A DNA stretch of 64,000 nucleotides from Caldilineaceae bacterium (GTDB taxonomy: Bacteria > Chloroflexota > Anaerolineae > Caldilineales > Caldilineaceae), in assembly GCA_022827195.1 (NCBI GenBank), contig JAJDTL010000030.1, positions 169,574 to 233,573 of the forward strand, given 5' to 3'. A model generated the notes under the pieces. That model was not told the origin of the DNA. It was given only the letters and a program-made list of their open reading frames with translations, and searched no databases. The position numbers and the translations under genes are program-made. Below are positions 35,499 through 44,293 of this stretch, in pieces (within the stretch, counting starts at the first letter, position 1; every line of letters starts with the position of its first letter).

Positions 35499-36791
35499 GT
35501 GACTTTCCCGCTCTCTCCCGCTTTAGACGGTCAGCTGGGTCATTCGCCCACGCTTCACATCAACGAACGCGTGCGGCAGATGTGGGCTGCCGGCGAAACG
35601 GTCTATCACCTCGGATTCGGCGAGTCCCGCTTTCCCACCCACCCGAAAATCCTCCGAGCCTTGGCCGAAAACGCGGACCGCCGCAGCTACCTTCCAGCAG
35701 TCGGTATCCCCGAGCTTCGCCGGGCTGTAGCCGAATTCCACTCCCGCCAACTGGGCCGAGCAATCAGCCCCGAACAGGTAATCGTGGGCCCCGGCAGCAA
35801 GGCTCTCCTCTTCGCCTTCCAAATGGCCGCGGCCGGCGCCACAGTTCTACCCACACCCTCCTGGGTCAGCTACGCCCCCCAGGCCCGCCTGATCGGCCGC
35901 CCGATCCTCCGTATTCCCTCCAGCCCGCACGACGGACACCGCCTGCATCCCTCCAAGCTGCAGGAGATCCTGCGACAGTCGCCGCACGAACACCATCTGC
36001 TCATCCTCAACAGCCCCAACAACCCGACGGGCGGGATGCTTGAGCCGGCCTTGCTCGAAGAGATCGCGGCAATCTGCCGCCGCCAAAATGTGCTGGCCCT
36101 CTCCGACGAGATCTACGCGCTGACCGCCTACGGACGCGACCACGCCTCGCTCAGCTCCTACTACCCCGAAGGTACCGTCGTGCTCGGCGGAATCAGCAAG
36201 CACCTCTCGCTCGGAGGTTGGCGGCTCGGTACCGCGATAGTCCCACCGGGCCAGACTGGCCGGCAGTTGCTGCAAGCCGTCGCCAAAGTCGGAAGCGAAC
36301 TCTGGTCCACGCCCTCGGCCCCAATCCAGGTTGCCGCCGTAACCGCCTATGCCAACGACCCGGAGCTCAACGCCTACATTGACCGCTGCACACGCCTTCA
36401 CGCCGCCCGCACCCGGTTCCTCTGGCTCGGCCTCTCCGAGCTTGATGTACATTGTTCAGAACCGATGGGCGGCTTCTACCTTTACCCAAATTTCGATCAC
36501 TGGCGCGGCCCGCTCGCCCGCAAAGGCGTCCACACCTCCAACGAACTGGCCGCCTACCTGCTTGATACCTGTCAAATCGCAACCCTGCCCGGTACCGACT
36601 TCGGCGCGCCCGAGCAGGAGCTCTCCCTCCGCCTGTCAACCAGCTACGTCGACCTGGAGACCGACCAAAAGGCCGCCAACATGATGGCCCTGGCGGACGG
36701 AGCGGTCGACGAGGAGGCCCTCATGCGCCGTCATCATCCAGGCATGAATGAGCTCTTGGACCGCTTTCGCAACTTCCTTGCAAGCCTTTGA
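35499..36791 (+). CDS. PLP-dependent aminotransferase, class I/II
   Basis: A 430-aa fold-type I aminotransferase. It begins at GTG 35499. The N-terminal LGFGESRFPTHPKILRAL, ILNSPNNPTGGMLEPALLEE, ALSDEIYALTAYG and LGGISKHLSLGGWRLGTAIV (Schiff-base Lys in GISKHLS) are diagnostic, and LSLRLSTSYVDLE contains the carboxylate-binding Arg. It would transfer an amino group from an amino acid to a 2-oxo acid in the cytoplasm. Placement 39 bp after livF suggests it catabolises the imported amino acid. The upstream ribosome site is poor. The TGA stop is followed at 36905 by the dehydrogenase gene. Confidence 0.92.
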   Translation: MTFPLSPALDGQLGHSPTLHINERVRQMWAAGETVYHLGFGESRFPTHPKILRALAENADRRSYLPAVGIPELRRAVAEFHSRQLGRAISPEQVIVGPGSKALLFAFQMAAAGATVLPTPSWVSYAPQARLIGRPILRIPSSPHDGHRLHPSKLQEILRQSPHEHHLLILNSPNNPTGGMLEPALLEEIAAICRRQNVLALSDEIYALTAYGRDHASLSSYYPEGTVVLGGISKHLSLGGWRLGTAIVPPGQTGRQLLQAVAKVGSELWSTPSAPIQVAAVTAYANDPELNAYIDRCTRLHAARTRFLWLGLSELDVHCSEPMGGFYLYPNFDHWRGPLARKGVHTSNELAAYLLDTCQIATLPGTDFGAPEQELSLRLSTSYVDLETDQKAANMMALADGAVDEEALMRRHHPGMNELLDRFRNFLASL

Positions 36792-36904
36792 TCCTCCCCT
36801 GTCTGCCTACGAGTCAACATGATGCCGGCCCCGCGCCGGCCGCCAGCCCTGTTCCCAGTGGCAGCAATTCTCCCTATGAGACCCCGCAAAAGGAAAGAGA
36901 TTTC

Positions 36905-37849
36905 ATGACACGCCCAACTGTTAGCGATGTCCAACGAGTAGCCGTTATCGGCGCCGGCACAATCGGTACCAGCTGGGCAGCCTACTTCCTTGCACAGGCG
37001 CTCGACGTACTGGTAGTAGACCCCGTGCGCAACGAGGCCGACCTGCGACACGACATCGCCGATGCCTGGATTGCCCTGGAAAGGATGGGCCTGGCGCCCG
37101 CCGCCGACCCTGACCGTCTGTGCCTTTCTGCGGCGATCGACAGTGCGCTGGCCGAAGCCGACTTCGTGCAGGAGAATGTGCCCGAACGCCTTGCGGTAAA
37201 GCGTGAAACGCTGCACGCGCTCGAAGCCGTATTGCGGTCCGACGTCGTCGTCAGCAGCAGCACGACTTCAATGCTCCCCTCCGCCATTCAGGACGGCGCC
37301 GCCCGCCCGCAGAGGGTGCTCGTCGGCCATCCCTTCAATCCACCGCATCTCATTCCTCTCGTGGAGGTTGCCGGCGGGAAACTGACCGCACGCGAGACGC
37401 TGGATTGGACGGTCAACTTCTACCGCGCCATTGGCAAGGTTCCCGTCCTGATGAAGAAAGAGGCAGTCGGTCACCTTGCCAACCGGCTGACCGCCGCCCT
37501 CTTCCGTGAGGCCGTCCACCTCGTCGCCGAAGGCTATGCCACCGTCGAAGACATCGACGAAGTCGTCACGAGCGGCCCGGGATTGCGCTGGGCCCTCCAG
37601 GGACCCTTCACCACTTACCACCTCGCTGGCGGGCGCGGCGGCATCGCCCACTACATGCGTCACATCGGCCCCACCCAACAGGACCGCTGGCAGTCCCTGG
37701 GCAACCCGCGCCTCGACGACGAGCTCTCCGCCCTCATCGTCCGCAGCGTCGAGGCAATGCTGGCCGATACCTCGCCCGCCCAGCTGGCCAGCCTGCGCGA
37801 CGAAGGACTGCTGCAACTCCTGCGACCAAAGAGTGGACAGAAGTCTTGA
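36905..37849 (+). CDS. 3-hydroxyacyl-CoA / L-carnitine dehydrogenase-like (lambda-crystallin family)
   Basis: A 314-aa NAD-dependent dehydrogenase. The start is the ATG at 36905 (MTRPTVSDVQRVAV) with AGGAAAGAG upstream. The N-terminal Rossmann motif is VAVIGAGTIGTSWAAYF (GxGxxG), followed by DFVQENVPERLAVKR (catalytic Glu region), VSSSTTSMLPS, VGHPFNPPHLIPLVEV (catalytic His) and MKKEAVGHLANRL. The C-terminal helical domain has VVTSGPGLRWALQGPF. This set fits L-carnitine dehydrogenase, L-gulonate dehydrogenase and related short 3-hydroxyacyl-CoA dehydrogenases; substrate is uncertain. It is probably co-transcribed with the flanking aminotransferase and the Liv operon. Confidence 0.9.
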   Translation: MTRPTVSDVQRVAVIGAGTIGTSWAAYFLAQALDVLVVDPVRNEADLRHDIADAWIALERMGLAPAADPDRLCLSAAIDSALAEADFVQENVPERLAVKRETLHALEAVLRSDVVVSSSTTSMLPSAIQDGAARPQRVLVGHPFNPPHLIPLVEVAGGKLTARETLDWTVNFYRAIGKVPVLMKKEAVGHLANRLTAALFREAVHLVAEGYATVEDIDEVVTSGPGLRWALQGPFTTYHLAGGRGGIAHYMRHIGPTQQDRWQSLGNPRLDDELSALIVRSVEAMLADTSPAQLASLRDEGLLQLLRPKSGQKS

Positions 37850-38219
37850 CCGTTCAGGGCCGCAAACCAGGAACTGCCAGGACCTCGAATACTTCTGAAC
37901 TATGTATTCGGCAATTCAAGCACTTCTTTGCGATTTCCGAACGAATTATCACCCAAAAGTATGTCGGCCTAGTCCCCGTCCGGCCTTGCCCTGCTTTGCC
38001 TCGCAGCCACTGCGCACGCCGTAATCCCCCCTCGCCCCCTCCCACCATTCCAATCCGAACGAACGCCATAGTGTGCGAAAGGTGCGCCCACAACCCCAGC
38101 CGCGTGGCACTTCGGACTGTCCCTCCCTCTTCCCGCAGGAGATACCCCAATGCATTGCAAGCCGCCCAAAGTTCGAGTAGAATTCCCGCGACGTAACCGT
38201 TCTATTCGACAGGCAGTAG
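37850..38219. other. Intergenic stretch without a visible gene
   Basis: About 370 bp between the dehydrogenase and the second aminotransferase. Both strands contain only short frames with unprotein-like composition. No clear promoter, terminator or repeat stands out; the region must hold the promoter of the downstream aminotransferase if that gene is separately transcribed. Confidence 0.5.
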
Positions 38220-39404
38220 GTGAGGCATCCCTTGTATCCCGCAACTCGCACGACCAACTTCAACCAGTCGATGATCCGCGAAATGACCCGGCTGGCTATG
38301 CAGCACGACGCCGTCAACATGAGCCAGGGCTTTCCGGACTTCGACCCGCCCGAAGTGATCGTTGACGCCGCTGTCGAGGCCATCCGCGGCGCCGCCAATC
38401 AGTACACCGTCACCTGGGGCTATCCGCCCCTGCGCACCGTGCTGGCGCGCCAGTATACCGAGCAGCTTGGTTGGACAGTCGACCCCGACGTCCACGTCTG
38501 CGTCGTCTGCGGCGTAACCGAAGGCATCACCACCGCGCTGCTTGCCCTCCTCAACCCCGGCGACGAGCTGATCATCCTCGAACCCGGCCACGAAAACTTC
38601 CGCCCGTCCGCCCTGCTTGCCGACGCTGCGGCCGTCCCCGTCTTGCTTGAGACCCCCGAATACCGCATCGACCCGGATCGCCTGGAAGCTGCCGTCACCG
38701 CCCGTACCCGCGCCCTTCTCCTCAACACGCCCCACAACCCGACCGGCCGCGTCTTCGAACGCGACGAACTCGACGCGCTGACCGAGTTCGTCAACCGCCA
38801 CAATCTCATCCTTATCACCGACGAGATCTACGACCGCATCCTCTACGATGGCCGAGAGCACGTCTCGCCAGGCAGTTTGGACGGACTAGTGGAGCGCACG
38901 GTGACCATCGGCGGCCTGGGCAAGAGTTTCGCCGTTACCGGATGGCGGCTCGGCTACGTAGTCGCCCGCGAGCCTCTTTCGGCCGCCATCCGCGCCGTCC
39001 ATGACTACTCCACAATCTGCGCGCCTACCCCGCTGCAGGCTGCCGCGTCCGTCGCCCTCGATCAGCCCACCGACTACTGGGCCCAAATGCGCGAGGAGTA
39101 CCGCGAGCGGCGCGAGCTGATAATGGAGATCCTCGGCCGCGCCGGTTTCAGCGCCGTCCGGCCGCAAGGCTCCTACTACACAATGGCCGGCTACCGCAAC
39201 ATCGACGCGCCCCAGGCTGCCTGGGACTCGCACCGCTTCGCCCGCTGGCTGACGACGGACATCGGCGTGGCCGTCGTCGCAGGCATCAACTTCTACACCA
39301 GGGACAGGGAAAAGCACGGCGAGGGCGTGGTCCGCTTTGCCTTCGCCAAACGTCTCGAAACGCTGCGCGAAGCGAGCAGACGCCTTTCAACAATCGCGGT
39401 CTAA
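38220..39404 (+). CDS. PLP-dependent aminotransferase (kynurenine/aromatic aminotransferase-like)
   Basis: A 394-aa class I/II aminotransferase. The start is probably GTG 38220 (MRHPLYPATRTTNFN). Signature parts are VNMSQGFPDFDPPEVIVDAA, QYTVTWGYPPLRTVLA, NTPHNPTGRVFERDEL, LITDEIYDRILYDG and TIGGLGKSFAVTGWRLGYVV (Schiff-base Lys in GKSFAVTGWR), with the C-terminal GVVRFAFAKR holding the carboxylate-binding Arg. The pattern resembles kynurenine-oxoglutarate and aromatic aminotransferases. It differs clearly from the aminotransferase at 35.5 kb, which lacks the 'GFPDFDPP' form, so the two are not recent duplicates. It ends convergent with the giant GT-C gene, 106 bp away. Confidence 0.92.
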   Translation: MRHPLYPATRTTNFNQSMIREMTRLAMQHDAVNMSQGFPDFDPPEVIVDAAVEAIRGAANQYTVTWGYPPLRTVLARQYTEQLGWTVDPDVHVCVVCGVTEGITTALLALLNPGDELIILEPGHENFRPSALLADAAAVPVLLETPEYRIDPDRLEAAVTARTRALLLNTPHNPTGRVFERDELDALTEFVNRHNLILITDEIYDRILYDGREHVSPGSLDGLVERTVTIGGLGKSFAVTGWRLGYVVAREPLSAAIRAVHDYSTICAPTPLQAAASVALDQPTDYWAQMREEYRERRELIMEILGRAGFSAVRPQGSYYTMAGYRNIDAPQAAWDSHRFARWLTTDIGVAVVAGINFYTRDREKHGEGVVRFAFAKRLETLREASRRLSTIAV

Positions 39405-39510
39405 AGACGCTCCGTTCCTCAGTCAGTAGTCCAAGTGCCCTAGTGAGACGCGGGCATTACTCCCGCCCTATGTCTTGTCGGCAGCACGGCACCGGGCGGT
39501 CGCGCTCAAT

Positions 39511-42500
39511 TCACTCCAGTTCAGGAAAGGCAAAAAGAGTCAGCGAGTCGTGGCCAGATTCGGTCACGATTCTGGGCGCGCCCTCAACCATGACGTCGTA
39601 GAGCCCGCCGATCAGCCTCAGTCGCCCGGACGTCGGTTCCGCGGGCACCTCGATGGCGGCGCTGACGGTGTGCGGCGAGCCGTCCATCCGCAGCTCGGGG
39701 TCCCATTGGGCTATAAGATTGCCTCCATCATCCAGGAGATGGAGGAAAGCTTTCTCGCCTCCTGTCAATCTTTCCGGATCGCCGCTCCACTCCAGGTGGA
39801 TGACCAGAATCCCACCCACCGGAGGATAGTCCGGCTCGACCTGAACCCTGGTCAACGTGAGTCCATTCGCAAAGGCAACGTCCAGTGGTCGCCACAATTG
39901 GGGGTCAGGGCGCGAAAAGAGATGGAGTGACCAGTTTTCGAACGCAGTGGTGTTCGCCAAATTGTACTGCTCGGAAAGACCTTCCAGCAGACGTTCGTGC
40001 GGGACGCCGAATCCGCCCGACGGAACCGGAGCCAAAACCCTCCTATACCCGTCCTCAGAGAGCGTCTCCACAGGTAGGACACCGTGGCCCAACGATGCAC
40101 CAAGTGCGACATAGGTATGTCCAACAGATTCTGGAAGGTAATAAGGAAGGGCGTAATCGGCTTCAATACTCAATGCAGTCTGTACCTCCGCCGGTGTAAG
40201 CCCTCTTCCCCACTGTTCGACTTTGCTGGACAGTTGACGCAAGCCCCTGGACTTGCTGTACGAAGGATCGTAGTAGTAGTTGCTGAGACTGAATAGGTTG
40301 CCAGCCACATAGAGACAGATCAGAAAGGCCGTAGCAACATGACCCATGGAAACTCTCGTAAGAGCTGTCGGGCCGTCTGAGGAAGAATCCTCGGTCCAGA
40401 TTCGCCACAGCCAGCCAAGCTGCTTCTCCATGACTCCGCCGATGGCTGCGAATCCAATCGACACCAGAATCACGAAGGGCATGAGCGCCGCGACCGACAA
40501 CTGCTTTTCGATGGATGGAAGCGCCCCGTTGCTGCCGAGAGTCCAGGCGCCAACCAATGGAACGAAAGTATAGAGAAGTAACAGGACCAGCCCGCGACTG
40601 CCGTCAGCGATGGAGCCGATTTCCTGCGTATCCCCATCGAGCTGTGCATTGTCTCCATTGGGCAAGGCGTCCTCCGGTGACAGCTTCGAAACGCCATTCC
40701 GACCGAACATCGCGGCCAGGACGGCTGCGATAACTGCTGCGAGGGCCAGGACGCCGGCGTCAAACTGCCAAATTGAGTGGGGCACACTGTTGCCTACGAA
40801 GAGGAGTCCAAGCCGGCGGATGAGTAAGAAAGCTTGCGAGAATGAGTGGGAGTACGCTCCATCAAACCACAGAGACAGCCAAGGCATAAGCAACCACGGG
40901 AGGGTCAGAACAGCTATGGCAACCTGTGCAACCAACCAACGGATGGGCAGAGAGCCTGGCAACTGCGGGTCGCGCCCAATCTGCCTGTTGCGTAACTCGC
41001 GCGCAAGAATGAAAGCGACGTACAGGTTCTGAACCAGCAAAACCATCACCGCTACTCCACTTGCGTATAGGGCAGCAGCCGTACCGACGACAAGACCTGC
41101 GCCCGACCCCAGGCTGCCGCCAGTCCTGATGAACCTCAGCGCCAATATCATGCTGGCCGCGGTAAATGCGAGGATCAGCATGCCCGCCTCAGCATTCTGG
41201 CTGTGCCAAACTGCAAAGGCACTGACGGCCATTAGAAGGCTACTCATCAGGGCCACCGAGCGTCTCAGGCGCAGATGTCTGGCTAGCAAGTACGCCAGCA
41301 CAATCGCTGCCGTACCAGCAAGCGCATTAACCGAGCGCAATGCAAATTCGCTGCTCCCGACCAGCATGTGCCACATGCGCTGAATGACTAGGCTCAGGAT
41401 GACGTCGAGAGCGAGATCCGACGACTTAGCCCAGGAAATGGTGTTGAGAATGTGGGTATCCATTTCGACCGGGCTCAACTCCTGAAAGCCCAACCTGAAG
41501 AGACGCAAGGCAAGGCCCAACAGAGTGACCAGAATCAGGAATGCGGGCCAAATCCCTCTGCCATCCTGTTGGCCTTCTGAATACACAGCTGCTGCTCCAG
41601 AATCCTCCACTACTGAACGCTTGGCGCCAATGCCCCTCCGATTTATCCTGGATGCCGAAGCTATCTTTCCCCAGATTGCAGGGCCGAGGCGCAAGAAGCC
41701 GTTGCCCAAGAGCAACAGACCTTGCCAAATGGAGGCGCGAAATGCGAACAGCAGCGCCGCCCACGCGACACCGCTAATCCCTGGCCCCCATCGAACGCTG
41801 TCGGGACGGTAGAGGAGGTCCAGCGTGCCGGCCCCGGCAGGTACCGGTATCCCCAGGAACGCCTGATGGGCCCGCACGATGGGCAGCTCCTCGCTTGAGC
41901 CCCCAGCTTGGCCATCGGTCCAGAGAGCCTTCCATCCCGGCAGCCAGTTTTCGCTCACAAAGAGAAGGCCCTCCTGGTCGCCATCGATCTCGAATTTCAG
42001 GTGCGCGAGCCCTACCTGCTCTGCCCGCACCGAGGCCGACCCACCGCTTCCAAGCGAAAGACGATCGTTCGTCCACCCGGTCCCGAGATTGTCCGCGTCT
42101 GCTTCCGCGACGAGAATCTCGCTTTTCAGGTCGAGGCCGGGATCTGCCAGGAGGGCAGGAGCATCTCTGTCCGCCACGTTCCTGCGCGCATTCTGGGCCC
42201 ACCACCATCGCGGCGAAACGGCATCGAGCTGATGTATGCGGCTGGTCTCTTCCCCAGCCGGAAACTCCCCCAGTGTCCGGCTCGCGACCGGCAGTTCCTC
42301 GCGCCAACTCAGGACCGTTCCCACCCCGGTCAGCTCCCACATGTGATGAAGCGGAAAAGTGTGAAACAGAGTGTCGTAATAGAAGAGTCGCATCGGGCTG
42401 CTGCCCCACACATCTTCCCAGCCGAAGAAGATCCCGCTGCTGTCCTGCAGCCGAAACTCGTTGAAGACCCGCGGCGCCGGGCCGGCTCCTTCCCCCGCAC

Positions 42501-44121
42501 GTGCGCGCGAAGCTTCCAGCGTGGCCTTAGCCACATTGCTGACTAATGCGGCGCGAACTCGCGGCCCATCCGAGAGATTGGTCGCAAAACTGGCGATGAA
42601 CAGGTCCCCAACCAGCAACGGCAGGAGCAGAAGGAGACCTGTCCGGCCAATTCGCTTTGCGCCGCACAGCCATGCAAAGCATGCTGCGAACAGGAGTGCA
42701 GGAGCGACAGCAACCAGGAAGCTCGAAAGGGAAGCGCCCGAACGGCTGGGAATCAGCCAGAAGAACACAATCAGTGTCCCACCGGCAAGAGTTGCGCCGA
42801 GAAGCGTCCAGCCAAGAAACCGGCGCACGCGCACGGCCAGCGATGGCAGAACGGCCAGTCCGTAGCCGGCCAGCACGCTCAACGAAAAAGCTGCAACGTA
42901 TATGGCGCGTTCCTGCCCGCGAAAGAGGTCGCCTCCCGGTGCGAATCGGACGAAGAGGCCGTACAAGGGCCCTTTGGCGCCGTAAGAGAGGAGAATGGCT
43001 GCGACACCGCAGACGATGAAGAAGAGAACTGGGCCCCGCTCCATGGTCTTGTTGAAGGCGACGAACAGGGTAGGCGAAAACAGGGCGACTACAGCAACCA
43101 GTGCCAGCCCAAGACCAATCGTTCCTACGTACTGGGGAGAAAACGCGGTGAAGAGGCCAGGAAAGAGAAACTGCCAGCTGTCCTCCCACGCAAAGCCCCC
43201 TGTCAGATAGTCTGACGGTACGAAAAAGCGAACGGAGTGCTGTGTGAACTCCCAGGTCGGCCACAGCTGCGCCAGGCACAGGGCGATCAGGGCGGCAACG
43301 TAGAGGAGCGACCGGCCCAAGAAGCGAAGCAGGGGGCTGACGCCGCTCACCTGGCCGTGGATGCCGGACGACGGTCCCCGCCGCCGAATCCCAGTTTGCG
43401 CGAGTTCAAAGAAGCCCAGCATGAGGATCCAGCCGCCTACGACGTAGGTCATGAACAGAAATGTCTGCGGATGGCCGGCGTAGAATGCGACCGCGTGGAC
43501 GGCAGCGGCGGCCAGCCACGACTTCCACTTCGGAATAAGGGACTCTCTCGGCAGGAGAAGCAGCAGGATGAGTGGGAGCCAGACGGCCGTGCGCAGGATA
43601 CTCAGCTGAAGGGGAGGATAGCCGCTCAGGTAGCCCGAGAACCCGAATATGAGACCTGATACAAAGGCCGCCAGCCGCCGGCCTGTCAGGCGGCGGACAA
43701 ACGCGTAGGTGAAGCAGCAGGCCAGAAAGACGTGCAGGGCCGCTTCAACATGCAGCAGGTAGAGCCTGCCTGCGGCGTCGCGCACGAAACCCGTCAGCAG
43801 CAGCAGTGCATTGCTTACCGGGTAAAAGACGGCTGCCTGCGGATCGGCCAGGTACGGGTGCCCCGAGTTTGTGTGCGGGTCCCAGACCGGCAGCCGCAGC
43901 CCCAGCAGTGCGTCCTGCTGGAACATGCTGAAGGGCAGGAAGAGTTGGGTGAAGTCGTTCGCCGAAAAGGAGGCCAGACCAAGTAGGTGGGGAGAAAAGT
44001 AGAGGAGAACCAGAACGGCATATGCAAGATAGACCGGGAAGGTCGCCGCGGCAGGATGGCTATCGGTCTGCTCTCGGTTTAGTCGGCTCATCGGTCCGGC
44101 GCCGGTGTGCTGACCGGCCAT
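39511..44121 (-). CDS. Giant membrane protein: YfhO family fused to an ArnT/PMT-like GT-C glycosyltransferase
   Basis: A 1536-aa polytopic protein with two GT-C-like halves. Residues 1 to about 830 match the YfhO family: SFSANDFTQLFLPFSMFQQD, PVWDPHTNSGHPYLADPQAA, PYNAL-type LLLTGFVRDAAG, many hydrophobic helices, then a soluble beta domain (FVSENWLPGWKALWTDG, SEELPIVRAHQAFLGIPVPA). After a linker with charged and Ser/Gly residues, residues about 850-1536 resemble ArnT/PMT_2: FRLGFQELSPVEMDTHIL (acidic first loop), AVWHSQNAEAGMLILAF, several helices and a C-terminal beta domain (VHLEWSGDPERL, HTVSAAIEVPAEPTSGR). It probably moves a sugar from a polyprenyl phosphate to an extracytoplasmic glycan, lipid or protein. 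Separate YfhO and PMT genes are usual; a fusion this long is uncommon. Confidence 0.83.
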   Translation of the reverse strand: MAGQHTGAGPMSRLNREQTDSHPAAATFPVYLAYAVLVLLYFSPHLLGLASFSANDFTQLFLPFSMFQQDALLGLRLPVWDPHTNSGHPYLADPQAAVFYPVSNALLLLTGFVRDAAGRLYLLHVEAALHVFLACCFTYAFVRRLTGRRLAAFVSGLIFGFSGYLSGYPPLQLSILRTAVWLPLILLLLLPRESLIPKWKSWLAAAAVHAVAFYAGHPQTFLFMTYVVGGWILMLGFFELAQTGIRRRGPSSGIHGQVSGVSPLLRFLGRSLLYVAALIALCLAQLWPTWEFTQHSVRFFVPSDYLTGGFAWEDSWQFLFPGLFTAFSPQYVGTIGLGLALVAVVALFSPTLFVAFNKTMERGPVLFFIVCGVAAILLSYGAKGPLYGLFVRFAPGGDLFRGQERAIYVAAFSLSVLAGYGLAVLPSLAVRVRRFLGWTLLGATLAGGTLIVFFWLIPSRSGASLSSFLVAVAPALLFAACFAWLCGAKRIGRTGLLLLLPLLVGDLFIASFATNLSDGPRVRAALVSNVAKATLEASRARAGEGAGPAPRVFNEFRLQDSSGIFFGWEDVWGSSPMRLFYYDTLFHTFPLHHMWELTGVGTVLSWREELPVASRTLGEFPAGEETSRIHQLDAVSPRWWWAQNARRNVADRDAPALLADPGLDLKSEILVAEADADNLGTGWTNDRLSLGSGGSASVRAEQVGLAHLKFEIDGDQEGLLFVSENWLPGWKALWTDGQAGGSSEELPIVRAHQAFLGIPVPAGAGTLDLLYRPDSVRWGPGISGVAWAALLFAFRASIWQGLLLLGNGFLRLGPAIWGKIASASRINRRGIGAKRSVVEDSGAAAVYSEGQQDGRGIWPAFLILVTLLGLALRLFRLGFQELSPVEMDTHILNTISWAKSSDLALDVILSLVIQRMWHMLVGSSEFALRSVNALAGTAAIVLAYLLARHLRLRRSVALMSSLLMAVSAFAVWHSQNAEAGMLILAFTAASMILALRFIRTGGSLGSGAGLVVGTAAALYASGVAVMVLLVQNLYVAFILARELRNRQIGRDPQLPGSLPIRWLVAQVAIAVLTLPWLLMPWLSLWFDGAYSHSFSQAFLLIRRLGLLFVGNSVPHSIWQFDAGVLALAAVIAAVLAAMFGRNGVSKLSPEDALPNGDNAQLDGDTQEIGSIADGSRGLVLLLLYTFVPLVGAWTLGSNGALPSIEKQLSVAALMPFVILVSIGFAAIGGVMEKQLGWLWRIWTEDSSSDGPTALTRVSMGHVATAFLICLYVAGNLFSLSNYYYDPSYSKSRGLRQLSSKVEQWGRGLTPAEVQTALSIEADYALPYYLPESVGHTYVALGASLGHGVLPVETLSEDGYRRVLAPVPSGGFGVPHERLLEGLSEQYNLANTTAFENWSLHLFSRPDPQLWRPLDVAFANGLTLTRVQVEPDYPPVGGILVIHLEWSGDPERLTGGEKAFLHLLDDGGNLIAQWDPELRMDGSPHTVSAAIEVPAEPTSGRLRLIGGLYDVMVEGAPRIVTESGHDSLTLFAFPELE

Positions 44122-44293
44122 GCGCAGCCATTCAACCCAATTGCTCTCCTCACAATTCTAATGAGCACGCTTCCCCCATTGCAAATGGGACGTTTCTCAA
44201 GGCAGAGTCGGTCGTGCAACGCGAACTGTGCTGTTTCCGGGCGCCGCCGCAGGCGGAATCGCGTCGATTCAATCCGGCCGAAGCCGCTCCATT

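Noticed and set aside
39405..39510. Bidirectional terminator between convergent genes
   Set aside because: A GCGGG-cattact-CCCGC stem is present, but there is no T-run on either side, so support is too weak.
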